DNA from: Pseudomonas viridiflava
GTDB lineage: Bacteria > Pseudomonadota > Gammaproteobacteria > Pseudomonadales > Pseudomonadaceae
Direction of reading: 5' to 3'
Length of the DNA: 53,734 bases
Assembly (NCBI RefSeq): GCF_900590885.1
Contig: NZ_UUON01000001.1
Location: 1,011,486-1,065,219 of the forward strand
Position numbers and translations under genes: made by a program. Every line of letters starts with the position of its first letter. Position 1 is the stretch's first letter. Below are positions 1 to 10,695 of this stretch, piece after piece. Under the pieces are notes generated by a model. The model saw nothing but the letters and a program-made list of their open reading frames with translations. It was not told the DNA's origin and made no database searches.

Positions 1-2152
1 CGTCGTAGATCGCGTTGGCAATCGCCGCCGCACTCGGCACCGAGGCCGACTCGCCGGCGCCCATGGGCGGCTGGTCCTGGCGCGGCATCATCATCACGTC
101 GATCTGCGGCACCTCGGGGAAGGTCAATATCGGGTAACCGCCCCACTCCTTGCTCGCCACCGTCGACTCTTCAAAGGTCACGCGCTCCTTGAGCACGCGG
201 CTGGTGGACTGGATCACATTGCCGTGGATCTGATGCTGCACCCCCGCCGGGTTGATCATCATCCCCGCGTCATGCCCGATCACCACCCGCGTCACCGACA
301 CGTCGCCGGTGTGTTTGTCGATGGCCACATCCGCCACCCAGGCCGCCCACGCGGCGCCGAACCCAGGGAACTTGCTGTGGATGTAGCGCGCGTAGGCAAA
401 GCCGCGACCGCGCAGCAGGTGGTCTTCATTGGCGGTTTGCATCGGCGCGGTGCGCGGCGTCCAGTTGGCGCGTTCGGCGGTGGACTTGACCAGCTCGATG
501 GCGCGCTCGTCCTTGAGGTAGCGCAGACGGTATTCCACCGGATCGACCCCGGCGGCAAACGCCAGTTCGTCGATATAGGATTCATGGGCAAAGGTGTTGG
601 GCAACGCCGACACCCCGCGCATCCACGACGCGCGCACGATGGGCGCCATGTCATTGATGGTCACGCGCATGTTGTCGATGGCATACGGCGGGATCGAGGT
701 GCGGTCGCCCATCTCGAACATCGCCGCCACCGGCTCGACCCGGCCGGTCAGCAAAAGCGCCAGGGTTGGCGCGCCGTTGGACGGGTAGCTGGTTTCAAAG
801 TCGTAGGCGGCAATGCTGCCGTCGGCGTTGAGGCCGCCATCTACGTCCATCAACTGCGCGGTGCCCTTGGGTTCCCACAGGTGTTCCTGTTCGCGGGTCA
901 GTTGTACGCGCACCGGCTTGCCCACAGCGCGCGAGAGCAGCAAGGCGTCGGCGCACACGTCGTCTGCGCAGTTGCGCCCGTAGCAGCCGGCGGCTTCCAT
1001 GCGGATCACGTCGATCAGGCTTTCGTCGCATTCCAGCAGCCAGGCAAGGTCCGCCCGCAACAGGTGCGGGTTCTGGCTGCCCGACCACACACGACTGCCC
1101 GCCGCCTGGTAATCCGCCACGCCACAAGACGGGCCTATCGAACCGTGCATCTGGTACGGCCACAGATAACTGCGCGGCATGCGCTGGGCCGCGCCGGCCA
1201 GGGCCGCGTCGACATGGCCTTGGTCGAGCACCGTGCGCCGTACCCGTGGGTTGTCGCGGATGGCCTGCTCCACATCGCTCATGTCCGGCAGTGCGTTATT
1301 CCAAGGTTTCCAATGCACTTGCAGTTCGTGAGCGGCCTTGATTGCCTGCTCTTCGCGCAGCGCCACCACGCCGACAAAATCGCGGATGACCACCACCGCG
1401 ACAATCCCGGGGATATGCGCGATGGACGCTTCATCCACGCTCAGCAGGCTATTGCCGACAAACTCACCGCAATCCAGCCCGGCATACGGCGGGCGCACCA
1501 CGCGGCCGTGGAGCATGTCGGGCACGCGCATGTCGTGCACGTAGGTCAGCTCGCCGGTGGCCTTGCCAGGGATATCCACCCGCGCGGCGCCCTTGCCCAC
1601 CAGGCGATAATCTTCGATGGCCTTCAGCGGTGCGTCGCCGCTGATGCGCAGCTGGTCGTGCTGGCCGCTGACCAATTCGGCATAGGTGCTGCTGCGCCCG
1701 TCTGCTGCATGGATAACCCCGGCTTCAATCGTGAGGCTGGCGGTGCTCACGCCCCAGCGCCCCGCCGCTCGCGCCAGCAAAAAACGCCGCGCTTCGGCCG
1801 CCGCATTGCGCAGGGGCACGGCGGAAATCTGCAAGGTGGCACTGGCAATGGTCGCGCCCTGGTTGGGGACGCGCTCGGTGTCGCCGAGCACCATGTTCAC
1901 CTGCTCCAGCGTAAGGTCGAGCTCTTCGGCGACGATCTGCGCCAGGGAGGTGCGAATGCCAGTGCCCAAATCCACATGGCCGTTGAACGCATACACCAGC
2001 CCGTCGTCGTTGACGGCGATAAACAGGCTTAGCTCTCTGGGCTTTACCGTCGGCGTGCCGCCCTTGGCCACCGGGCCCGAAGGCGGCAGCACGTCATCGA
2101 CAATCAACAGAACACCGGCCTTGGCCAGCCATTGGTCTCGGGAAAGGTTCAT
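1..2152 (-). CDS. nicB: Nicotinate dehydrogenase molybdopterin subunit (NicB-like), partial
   Basis: Large subunit of the two-component nicotinate hydroxylase that converts nicotinate to 6-hydroxynicotinate. The frame runs open from ATG at 2152 to the left edge, about 717 residues, so the C-terminus is missing. It starts MNLSRDQWL and is a xanthine dehydrogenase family molybdopterin-binding protein of the isoquinoline oxidoreductase beta type. The last visible residues carry the GAGESASVPSAAAIANAIYD stretch, whose Glu is the catalytic base position in the family. In P. putida NicB a C-terminal cytochrome c region follows; whether it is present here cannot be seen. The start lies 6 bases inside the nicA stop region, so nicA and nicB are translationally coupled. 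The identity rests on family resemblance plus the surrounding nic genes. Confidence 0.88.
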   Translation of the reverse strand, partial: MNLSRDQWLAKAGVLLIVDDVLPPSGPVAKGGTPTVKPRELSLFIAVNDDGLVYAFNGHVDLGTGIRTSLAQIVAEELDLTLEQVNMVLGDTERVPNQGATIASATLQISAVPLRNAAAEARRFLLARAAGRWGVSTASLTIEAGVIHAADGRSSTYAELVSGQHDQLRISGDAPLKAIEDYRLVGKGAARVDIPGKATGELTYVHDMRVPDMLHGRVVRPPYAGLDCGEFVGNSLLSVDEASIAHIPGIVAVVVIRDFVGVVALREEQAIKAAHELQVHWKPWNNALPDMSDVEQAIRDNPRVRRTVLDQGHVDAALAGAAQRMPRSYLWPYQMHGSIGPSCGVADYQAAGSRVWSGSQNPHLLRADLAWLLECDESLIDVIRMEAAGCYGRNCADDVCADALLLSRAVGKPVRVQLTREQEHLWEPKGTAQLMDVDGGLNADGSIAAYDFETSYPSNGAPTLALLLTGRVEPVAAMFEMGDRTSIPPYAIDNMRVTINDMAPIVRASWMRGVSALPNTFAHESYIDELAFAAGVDPVEYRLRYLKDERAIELVKSTAERANWTPRTAPMQTANEDHLLRGRGFAYARYIHSKFPGFGAAWAAWVADVAIDKHTGDVSVTRVVIGHDAGMMINPAGVQHQIHGNVIQSTSRVLKERVTFEESTVASKEWGGYPILTFPEVPQIDVMMMPRQDQPPMGAGESASVPSAAAIANAIYD

Positions 2153-2157
2153 GGTCA

Positions 2158-2640
2158 TCAATCCACGCTCATCAGGCGAGCGGCACGCAGCACCGCCCGG
2201 AGGATTTCGATATGGGTGCCGCAGCGGCAGAGGTTGCCCGACAGCTCGTTGCGCACCTCGGCTTCGCTGGGGTTGGGGTTGCGGTCGAGCAGGGCCTTGG
2301 TGGTCATGATCATGCCGTTGAGGCAATAGCCGCATTGCGCCGCCTGCTCATCGATAAAGGCTTGCTGCACCGGGTGCGGCGCCTGGCGTGTGCCCAGGCC
2401 TTCGAGGGTGACGATCTCGCGCCCTGCCGCACCGGCCAGGGGGAACACACAAGCGCGGGCGGCCACGCCGTCGATGATCACCGTGCACGCGCCGCACTCG
2501 CCCAGGCCGCAACCGTATTTGGGGCCGTTGAGGTGCAGGTCATTGCGCAGCACCAGTAAAAGCGGGGTGTCCGCCATGGCGCTGACTTGGCTTTTTTGCC
2601 CATTGACCTCAAGCGTTACCGTGATGTGCTGGCTGATCAT
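2158..2640 (-). CDS. nicA: Nicotinate dehydrogenase iron-sulfur subunit NicA
   Basis: Small subunit carrying two [2Fe-2S] clusters that pass electrons from the molybdenum site of NicB. The 160-residue length matches the family. The N-terminal plant-ferredoxin-like cluster motif CGLGECGACTV is at about residues 44-54, with a fourth Cys in RACVFPL. The C-terminal cluster is ligated by CGYC and CRCG. It lies directly upstream of nicB and downstream of nicR on the same strand. The 142-base gap to nicR holds two direct repeats that may be operators, so nicAB probably has its own promoter. In P. putida, nicAB is controlled by the TetR-type NicS, which is not in this window. Confidence 0.93.
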   Translation of the reverse strand: MISQHITVTLEVNGQKSQVSAMADTPLLLVLRNDLHLNGPKYGCGLGECGACTVIIDGVAARACVFPLAGAAGREIVTLEGLGTRQAPHPVQQAFIDEQAAQCGYCLNGMIMTTKALLDRNPNPSEAEVRNELSGNLCRCGTHIEILRAVLRAARLMSVD

Positions 2641-2658
2641 TCGCTTCGCCTGTAACAG

Positions 2659-2750
2659 TTGGTGAAGTGGCTACTACACGAACAAGTCAAAAAAAAGCGT
2701 CGCGGACCTGGGGCCTCGCGACACACTTGATTGGTGAAGTGGCGACTACA
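2659..2750. promoter_or_regulatory. Two direct repeats upstream of nicA, candidate operators
   Basis: The sequence TTGGTGAAGTGGC-N-ACTACA occurs twice, at 2659-2678 and 2731-2750, differing only at the N. Each copy contains the imperfect palindrome TGAAGT-N4-ACTACA, the shape of a TetR or MarR family operator. The copies start 72 bases apart and lie between the nicR stop and the nicA start. A role for NicS or NicR is inference. Confidence 0.5.
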
Positions 2751-2782
2751 TCAAACTAGAGCAAATTCAATGCCAGCCCGCA

Positions 2783-3217
2783 TTACTCCTGCGGATCGTC
2801 GATCATCTTGCGCAGCAGAAACAGCACCGCCACGCGCTCGGCGGGGTTGAGGTTGCTCATGGTCAACTCACTGATCTGCGCGGCGCGCGGGGCGGTTTGC
2901 GCGACCAGCTCGGCGCCGGCCGGGGACAGGTCGACCACCACCTTGCGCTTGTCCTGGGGGTCGGGCTCCAGGCTGATCAACTCTTTGGCCTTGAGTCGCT
3001 CGACAATCCCGCGAATGGTCGCCTGGTCAACGGCCGTGGCCTTGACCAGTTCGGTGAGCGAACTTGCACCGTGATCGCGCAGCGCGCACAGGGTCACGAA
3101 CTGCACGGCAGTGAGCTGGGAGTCGCCGACATTCTGCTGAAAGATCGCCAGGTGGCGCTGGTAGGCCTTGCGCAACAGGTGGCCAACTTGTTCAGAAAAA
3201 ACGTAGGAATCAGGCAC
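2783..3217 (-). CDS. nicR: MarR-family repressor NicR
   Basis: A 144-residue MarR-type winged-helix regulator. The recognition-helix region SSLTELVKATAVDQATIRGIVERL is followed by the wing LEPDPQDKRKVVVDL. The start is GTG at 3217, giving VPDSYVFSEQVGHLL, which matches how NicR proteins begin. It lies downstream of nicX on the same strand, as in the nicXR operon of P. putida, where NicR represses the nicC and nicX operons and is released by 6-hydroxynicotinate. A REPIN element (3299-3388) sits between nicX and nicR and could uncouple their mRNA levels. Confidence 0.88.
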   Translation of the reverse strand: MPDSYVFSEQVGHLLRKAYQRHLAIFQQNVGDSQLTAVQFVTLCALRDHGASSLTELVKATAVDQATIRGIVERLKAKELISLEPDPQDKRKVVVDLSPAGAELVAQTAPRAAQISELTMSNLNPAERVAVLFLLRKMIDDPQE

Positions 3218-3298
3218 GGCGAGGCTCGGTGGGTGGTTAGCGATGGGAAGGCATGATGGCGGGCTTGGTGAATGATCTCAAGGTGCACACAGGCTAAA

Positions 3299-3388
3299 TA
3301 TGGGAGGGGGCTTGCCCCCGATGGCGGTGTATCAGCCAGCTTATCTATTGCTGACCCACCGCTATCGGGGGCAAGCCCCCTCCCACAT
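3299..3388. repeat. REPIN: inverted pair of REP sequences
   Basis: Two REP units face each other: GGGAGGGGGCTTGCCCCCGAT at the left and ATCGGGGGCAAGCCCCCTCCC at the right, about 48 bases apart. The arms are full reverse complements. The same core occurs near 22276, 23536, 26686 and 37253, so it is a dispersed family. It lies between nicX and nicR and may act as an mRNA stability or termination element. Confidence 0.85.
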
Positions 3389-3396
3389 TTGGATAT

Positions 3397-4449
3397 TTAG
3401 TGTGCCAGGGACTCAGCGGGGGCTACCACATCGCCACCAATCACCACCGCCTCATCATCCAGGTACACATCACAATTGCGCAGCGGAATATCCATATGAC
3501 ACGGCGTCTTGCGCGTCCCGCCCACTTCAGTGTTCGGGCCGGTAGAAAACAGGAAATTGCCATAGAACGCCCGCGCATCCATGCACATGCCGTCGTTCTT
3601 GTCATGCAGCCCCATGGCCGTCCACTGCGCCTTTGGCTGCAAACCCCAGCCGATATGGGAGATGCCGTACACCTCGGGGTCATTGAAATACTTCATGTAA
3701 TCGCGCAGGTACTCGGCCTCGAACCCGCCGTGAATCCTGGTGATGAAACCCTTCTCGATTTCCAGGGTGATCTTCTCGCGGGTGTAGGTCTTGAACGGCA
3801 ACAGAATGTCGCCAATGTCCAGCACCAGCACGCCCTCGGCGGTTTCTTCGTTGGGCCAGGAGAACAGGAAGCCGCTTGGCCAGTGGTCCCAGCGCCCCGG
3901 TTCATCGGCAAAACCGTATTCGGTCACCGCCGGGTATTGCCCCAACGCGGCGCGAAAATCACTGCCGGCGCGGGATTTCACATGAATCGAACGGGCCTTC
4001 TTCAGCAACTGCTCGGCGGCGAGCACGCGTACTTTGTCTGCCTCGGTGGGCAGCATGCGCGCCAGCACTTCCGGCGGTTCCACGGCCAGCAGGATGCGCG
4101 TGCCGGTCTTGAGGATCTGCTCCTGCTCCGGTGAGTGCAGCAGCATCATGGTGTCGACGATCAGGTCGGCCGCTTCCAGCGCACGCTGCGCGGCGATATT
4201 GCCGGTGAGCGCGGTGTCGCCGCAGTAGGCGGTCATGTCATTGCCCATCGCCTTGGGATGGTTGAACGCCGGCAGCTCCACGGCATACACCTTGGCCCCC
4301 AGGCGCTGCGCGGCGTCCATGGCGGCGCGCACGGTGCGCGGGTCGGAGTAATGGCTCTTGAGCACGGCGACGCTCTGGGTCGGGTCGACCTTCGACAGCT
4401 TCAACACGTGTTCAAACATCTGGGTGAGTTCGCAATCGCTTACCGGCAT
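3397..4449 (-). CDS. nicX: 2,5-dihydroxypyridine 5,6-dioxygenase NicX
   Basis: Fe(II)-dependent extradiol-type ring-opening dioxygenase that converts 2,5-dihydroxypyridine to N-formylmaleamate. The length of 350 residues is that of NicX. Likely metal ligands are the His in GISHIGWGLQP and the His and Asp in CHMDIPLRN, fitting the known H-H-D set. It is transcribed divergently from nicC, whose product makes its substrate, and is followed by nicR. The region upstream carries GTATAC-centred palindromes that are probable NicR sites. Confidence 0.94.
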   Translation of the reverse strand: MPVSDCELTQMFEHVLKLSKVDPTQSVAVLKSHYSDPRTVRAAMDAAQRLGAKVYAVELPAFNHPKAMGNDMTAYCGDTALTGNIAAQRALEAADLIVDTMMLLHSPEQEQILKTGTRILLAVEPPEVLARMLPTEADKVRVLAAEQLLKKARSIHVKSRAGSDFRAALGQYPAVTEYGFADEPGRWDHWPSGFLFSWPNEETAEGVLVLDIGDILLPFKTYTREKITLEIEKGFITRIHGGFEAEYLRDYMKYFNDPEVYGISHIGWGLQPKAQWTAMGLHDKNDGMCMDARAFYGNFLFSTGPNTEVGGTRKTPCHMDIPLRNCDVYLDDEAVVIGGDVVAPAESLAH

Positions 4450-6684
<2,235 letters not shown>

Positions 6685-6698
6685 GAACGGAGACCACC

Positions 6699-7451
6699 AT
6701 GCAGAAGCTCTACCGCATCGGCCAGATCGTGCCCAGTTCCAACACCACCATGGAAACCGAGATCCCGGCGATGCTCACCGCGCGCCAGGCGATCCGCCCC
6801 GAACGCTTTACCTTTCACTCCAGCCGCATGCGCATGAAGCAAGTGCGCAAGGAAGAACTGGCGGCCATGGACGGCGAGTCCGACCGCTGCGCCATCGAGC
6901 TGTCCGACGCCAAGGTGGACGTGCTGGGTTACGCCTGCCTGGTGGCGATCATGGCCATGGGCCTGGGCTACCACCGCAACTCCGAACAGCGCCTGCGCAA
7001 GGCCACTGCCGATAACGACGCCAACGCCCCGGTGATCACCAGCGCCGGCGCCTTGATCGAAGGCCTCAAGGTGATGGGCGCCAAACGCATCGCCATCGTT
7101 GCACCGTACATGAAGCCGCTGACCGAACTGGTGGTGAACTACATCCGCGAAGAAGGCTTTGACGTGGTGGACTGGCGCGCGCTGGAAATCCCCGACAACC
7201 TCGCCGTGGCCCGCCACGACCCGGCCAACCTGCCGGCCATCGTCGCCGGCATGAACCTGGAAGGTGTGGATGTGATCGTGCTGTCGGCCTGCGTGCAGAT
7301 GCAGTCGCTGCCGGTGGTGGCCAAGGTCGAGGCGCAAACCGGCAAGCCGGTGCTCACGGCGGCCATTGCCACCACCTACGCGATGCTCAAGGCGCTGGAC
7401 CTGGAGCCGATCGTGCCCGGTGCCGGTGCCCTGCTCTCTGGCGCTTACTAA
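6699..7451 (+). CDS. nicE: Maleate isomerase NicE
   Basis: Asp/Glu racemase superfamily enzyme that isomerises maleate to fumarate, the last step of the pathway. The protein is 250 residues from ATG 6699, preceded by ACGGAGACC. The two catalytic Cys of the family are visible in LGYACLVAIMAMG and VLSACVQMQS, and the N-terminus IGQIVPSSNTTMETE is characteristic. It lies 14 bases after nicD and 13 bases before nicF. In pathway order NicF acts before NicE. Confidence 0.93.
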   Translation: MQKLYRIGQIVPSSNTTMETEIPAMLTARQAIRPERFTFHSSRMRMKQVRKEELAAMDGESDRCAIELSDAKVDVLGYACLVAIMAMGLGYHRNSEQRLRKATADNDANAPVITSAGALIEGLKVMGAKRIAIVAPYMKPLTELVVNYIREEGFDVVDWRALEIPDNLAVARHDPANLPAIVAGMNLEGVDVIVLSACVQMQSLPVVAKVEAQTGKPVLTAAIATTYAMLKALDLEPIVPGAGALLSGAY

Positions 7452-7464
7452 GAGGGCTGAGAAG

Positions 7465-8097
7465 ATGACCAACCAATCCGCCGACGCCAACTACCAGGGC
7501 GTCTGGGGCAACCGCATCGGCTTTGGCAAAAAGGCCGCGCTGCTGATGATCGACTTCATGCAGGGCTACACCACCGAAGGCGCGCCGCTGTTTGCGCCCG
7601 GCGTGGTCAGCGCCGTGGCCGAAAGCGTCGAGCTGCTGGCCTGCGCACGGCAACACGGGATTGCGGTGGTGCACACCAATATCCGCTACCATCCCGGCCA
7701 TTTCGTCGATGGCGGAATCTGGGTGAAAAAGGCCCCGGTGATGAAGGACATGATCGAAGGCAACCCACTCGCCGCGTTCTGCGTTGAAGTGCTGCCCCAG
7801 GCCGATGAAGTGGTGATCACCAAACAATACGCCAGTGCGTTTTTCGGCAGCAGCCTGGCACCGATGCTGCACGCACAAGGCATCGACACCGTGGTGCTGG
7901 CCGGCTGTTCCACCAGCGGCTGCATCCGCGCCACAGCGGTGGATGCGGTGCAACACGGCTTTCGGACCATCGTCGTGCGCGAATGCGTCGGCGACCGGCA
8001 CCCGGCGCCCCATGAAGCCAACTTGTTCGATATCGACAGCAAGTATGGCGACGTGGTGAGCAAGCAGGAGGCAATGCGCAAGTTCCGGGAGCAATAA
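7465..8097 (+). CDS. nicF: Maleamate amidohydrolase NicF
   Basis: Isochorismatase-like cysteine hydrolase that splits maleamate into maleate and ammonia. The protein is 210 residues from ATG 7465, with GAGAAG upstream. The family triad is visible: Asp in LLMIDFMQGY, Lys in VVITKQYASAF and Cys in AGCSTSGCIRA. It is separated from nicT by 142 bases holding two hairpins. Confidence 0.93.
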   Translation: MTNQSADANYQGVWGNRIGFGKKAALLMIDFMQGYTTEGAPLFAPGVVSAVAESVELLACARQHGIAVVHTNIRYHPGHFVDGGIWVKKAPVMKDMIEGNPLAAFCVEVLPQADEVVITKQYASAFFGSSLAPMLHAQGIDTVVLAGCSTSGCIRATAVDAVQHGFRTIVVRECVGDRHPAPHEANLFDIDSKYGDVVSKQEAMRKFREQ

Positions 8098-8110
8098 GGT
8101 TTTACCAAGA

Positions 8111-8190
8111 ACCGCGCCACAGAGCGCGGTCAGCGCTACATCTTCTGACACTGCCTTTGGAAGTCGCTGCCACAGCACTCCGAAGTGCTG
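8111..8190. promoter_or_regulatory. Two hairpins between nicF and nicT
   Basis: ACCGCGC (8111-8117) pairs with GCGCGGT (8124-8130), and CAGCACT (8173-8179) pairs with AGTGCTG (8184-8190). Neither is followed by a T-run, so they look more like mRNA processing or stability elements than intrinsic terminators. They separate the enzyme genes from the transporter gene. Confidence 0.4.
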
Positions 8191-8239
8191 GAACACAGCG
8201 GCAACATAAAAACCATAAGTCACCGCCAGGAGACACCCC

Positions 8240-9550
8240 ATGCCCATTGCGAATGCAGCGCCCGCGACCACGGTCGCCGACCCGGTCAACACGCTTTACC
8301 ACAAGATCACCTGGAAGCTGATTCCGTTCCTGTGCTTCTGCTATCTGGCCGCCTACCTGGATCGCATCAACATCGGCTTCGCCAAACTGCAGATGCTCGA
8401 CCAGTTGCAGTTCAGCGAAACCGCGTTCGGCCTCGGCGCCGGGCTGTTCTTTGTCGGCTACATCATCTTTGAAGTACCGAGCAACCTGGTGCTGGAACGG
8501 GTGGGCGCGAAAATCTGGATCGCGCGCATCATGATCACCTGGGGCCTGCTCTCGGCCTGCACCATGCTGGTCACCTCCACCACCCAGTTCTACATCCTGC
8601 GCTTTCTGCTCGGCGCCGCCGAAGCCGGCTTTTTGCCGGGCGTGCTGTATTACCTGACCACCTGGTTCCCCACCCACCGACGCGGGCGCATCATCGCGCT
8701 GTTCATGATCGGCCTGCCGCTGTCCAGCGTGATCGGCGGCCCGTTGTCCGGCTGGATCATGGGCCACTTCGACCACGTCGGCGGCCTGCGCGGCTGGCAG
8801 TGGCTGTTCCTGATCGAGGCGGTGCCCAGCGTATTGCTCGGCATCCTGACCTTCTGGGCCTTGCCCAACAGCTACCAGCAAGCCAAATGGCTGTCGGACG
8901 AAGAAAAGGCCCTGCTCGAAACCGAGCTGCGCAAGGACGACGCCGATGGCGCCGGCAGCAAGCACAGCTTCCGCGACGGCTTCTTCAACCTCAAAGTGTG
9001 GATGCTTGGCGGTATCGACTTCTCGATCCTGCTCAGCGCCTACGCCATGGGCTTCTGGATGCCGACGTTCATCCGCAACGCCGGGGTCACCGACACCTTC
9101 CATATCGGCATCCTCACCGCCCTGCCCAGCGTCGCCGCCCTGCTCGGCATGCTGCTGATCGGCGCCAGCTCGGACAAACACCGCGAACGCCGCTGGCACA
9201 TCATCGTGCCGTTTTTCATCGGCGCAGCGGCGATGGCCACCAGCACCTTCTTCACCCACAACGTGGCGGCCACCGTGGCGCTGTTCGCGATTGCCTCGGC
9301 GGCGATCATCGGCGCGGTGCCGGTGTTTTTCAGCCTGCCGGCGACCTTCCTCAAAGGCACCGCAGCAGCCACCGGTTTTGCCCTGGCTTGTTCGGTGGCG
9401 AATATCGCCGGCCTGGTGAGCAACTCGTTGATGGGCGTTGCGATCGACGTCACCGGCAGCAGCGCGGGCGCATTGTGGTTTTTTGCCGGCTGCCTGATCC
9501 TCAGCAGCTTCCTGGTCATCGCCTTGCCGGCGAAACTGGTGAACCGTTAA
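8240..9550 (+). CDS. nicT: MFS nicotinate transporter NicT
   Basis: Inner-membrane major facilitator of the anion:cation symporter type, 436 residues, with the signature LAAYLDRINIGFAKLQM in TM1 and about 12 membrane segments. A cytoplasmic loop around residues 205-245 is rich in charged residues. The position after nicF matches nicT of P. putida, which takes up nicotinate. ATG 8240 is preceded by CAGGAGAC, a good ribosome binding site. Confidence 0.85.
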   Translation: MPIANAAPATTVADPVNTLYHKITWKLIPFLCFCYLAAYLDRINIGFAKLQMLDQLQFSETAFGLGAGLFFVGYIIFEVPSNLVLERVGAKIWIARIMITWGLLSACTMLVTSTTQFYILRFLLGAAEAGFLPGVLYYLTTWFPTHRRGRIIALFMIGLPLSSVIGGPLSGWIMGHFDHVGGLRGWQWLFLIEAVPSVLLGILTFWALPNSYQQAKWLSDEEKALLETELRKDDADGAGSKHSFRDGFFNLKVWMLGGIDFSILLSAYAMGFWMPTFIRNAGVTDTFHIGILTALPSVAALLGMLLIGASSDKHRERRWHIIVPFFIGAAAMATSTFFTHNVAATVALFAIASAAIIGAVPVFFSLPATFLKGTAAATGFALACSVANIAGLVSNSLMGVAIDVTGSSAGALWFFAGCLILSSFLVIALPAKLVNR

Positions 9551-9578
9551 CAACCCTAACTTTTGCGGATTAATCACC

Positions 9579-10655
9579 ATGCAAGGTTTGTTTAAAAGCT
9601 GTGCGTTGCTGGTGGCGGTCGGCCTGTGTGCCGGTACCGCCCAGGCGGCGGAAAAAGTCATCTTCGACACCGATTTCAACGTCCTCAACGATGACGGCCA
9701 GGCCTTTATCATGCTCGCCCAGCTGCATGGGCAAAAACGCATCGAGCTGCTGGGCATGACGTTGGTCAGCGGCAATGCCTGGGTCGACCAGGAACAGGTC
9801 GACGCCCTCAAGGCCGTGGAACGCATGGGTGTGGAGAAGGAAGTCGGCGTCTACTCCGGCGCCGCCTACCCGCTGCTGCATGACTACGCCACCTACGAGG
9901 CGGAAAAAGCCCTGTTCGGTTCAGGCTGGCCGGGGGCGTTCAAGAACCCGCGACCGACTTCGCCGTCGCAGCTGGTTGCACCGCCGGATGGCCTGGCCAC
10001 GCACACACAATTGCGCAAGGAAACCGCCGCGCAGTTCATCGTCGACAGCGTTCGCGCCAACCCGCACCAGGTGACGATCCTCGCCGTCGGCCCCCTCACC
10101 AACGTCGCCCTGGCGATTCGTTCGGCACCGGACATCGTGCCGCTGATCAAGCGCATCGTGTACATGGGCGGCGCCCTGGAGATCCCGGGCAACACCACGC
10201 CGGCGGCGGAATTCAACTGGTGGTTCGACCCGGAGGCGGCGAAGATCGTGTTGCGCTCGCCCATCGAACACGTGATTTTCCCCAACGACGTGTGCGAGAA
10301 AGTCACCTTCGACAAGTCGGTGTACCAGCGCGTGATTGCGCAGAAAGGCGCGATTGCCGAGCTGTACAAACACGAGTTCGGCCCGCTGTTCGACAAGGAC
10401 CCGAGCTACCACAGCTTTACCTGGGACAGCCTGCCGGCGCTGTATCTGGTCAGCCCGCAGATCGTCACCGAATCGCGCGATATGTGGGTGGATGTCGACG
10501 CCACGTTCGGCGCCGACTACGGCCGCGCACTGGGCTACAAGAAAGGTGCGCCGCTTGGCACGCAAAAGGCCAAGGTGGTGTTTGGCGTGGATCAAAAGAA
10601 ATTCTGGGACGGCTACGTCAACCTCGTGACGCTGCCAACCCCGGTCAAGCACTGA
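9579..10655 (+). CDS. Periplasmic inosine-uridine-type nucleoside hydrolase
   Basis: Hydrolyses the N-glycosidic bond of ribonucleosides to base and ribose (family knowledge). The 358 residues begin with a Sec signal peptide (LLVAVGLCAGTAQA, cleavage near residue 23), so the enzyme should act in the periplasm. The Ca2+/ribose site appears as DTDFNVLNDDGQA at residues 30-42, with two more residues between the Asp groups than the usual DTDPGxDD spacing. FNWWFDPEAA and TWDSLPALYL match later conserved blocks. It lies 28 bases after nicT, in the place of the porin gene nicP in P. putida. I infer release of nicotinate or nicotinamide from ribosides. It could also be a general purine/pyrimidine scavenger. 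Confidence 0.85.
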   Translation: MQGLFKSCALLVAVGLCAGTAQAAEKVIFDTDFNVLNDDGQAFIMLAQLHGQKRIELLGMTLVSGNAWVDQEQVDALKAVERMGVEKEVGVYSGAAYPLLHDYATYEAEKALFGSGWPGAFKNPRPTSPSQLVAPPDGLATHTQLRKETAAQFIVDSVRANPHQVTILAVGPLTNVALAIRSAPDIVPLIKRIVYMGGALEIPGNTTPAAEFNWWFDPEAAKIVLRSPIEHVIFPNDVCEKVTFDKSVYQRVIAQKGAIAELYKHEFGPLFDKDPSYHSFTWDSLPALYLVSPQIVTESRDMWVDVDATFGADYGRALGYKKGAPLGTQKAKVVFGVDQKKFWDGYVNLVTLPTPVKH

Positions 10656-10664
10656 CCGGTCGAG

Positions 10665-10687
10665 CGCTCCCACGTTGCGTGGGAGCG
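10665..10687. terminator. Bidirectional hairpin terminator between convergent genes
   Basis: CGCTCCCACG (10665-10674) and CGTGGGAGCG (10678-10687) form a perfect 10-base stem with a TTG loop. It sits between the convergent ends of the nucleoside hydrolase and the rhodanese-lyase genes. A T-run is poor on both sides, so termination strength is uncertain. Confidence 0.6.
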
Positions 10688-10695
10688 TTCAAGCC

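Noticed and set aside
224..2032. Long plus-strand open frame of 602 codons
   Set aside because: It is antisense to nicB, has low-complexity His/Arg/Gly-rich sequence typical of high-GC shadow frames, and matches no family.
8102..9826. Minus-strand open frame of 574 codons across nicT
   Set aside because: It opposes a clear MFS gene and reads as an Ala/Gly/Asp/Gln-rich shadow; no start or domain supports it.
9579..10655. Reading this gene as nicP, expected at this place
   Set aside because: It is a soluble nucleoside hydrolase fold with DTD...NDD and FNWWFDP motifs, not an OprD-type barrel.
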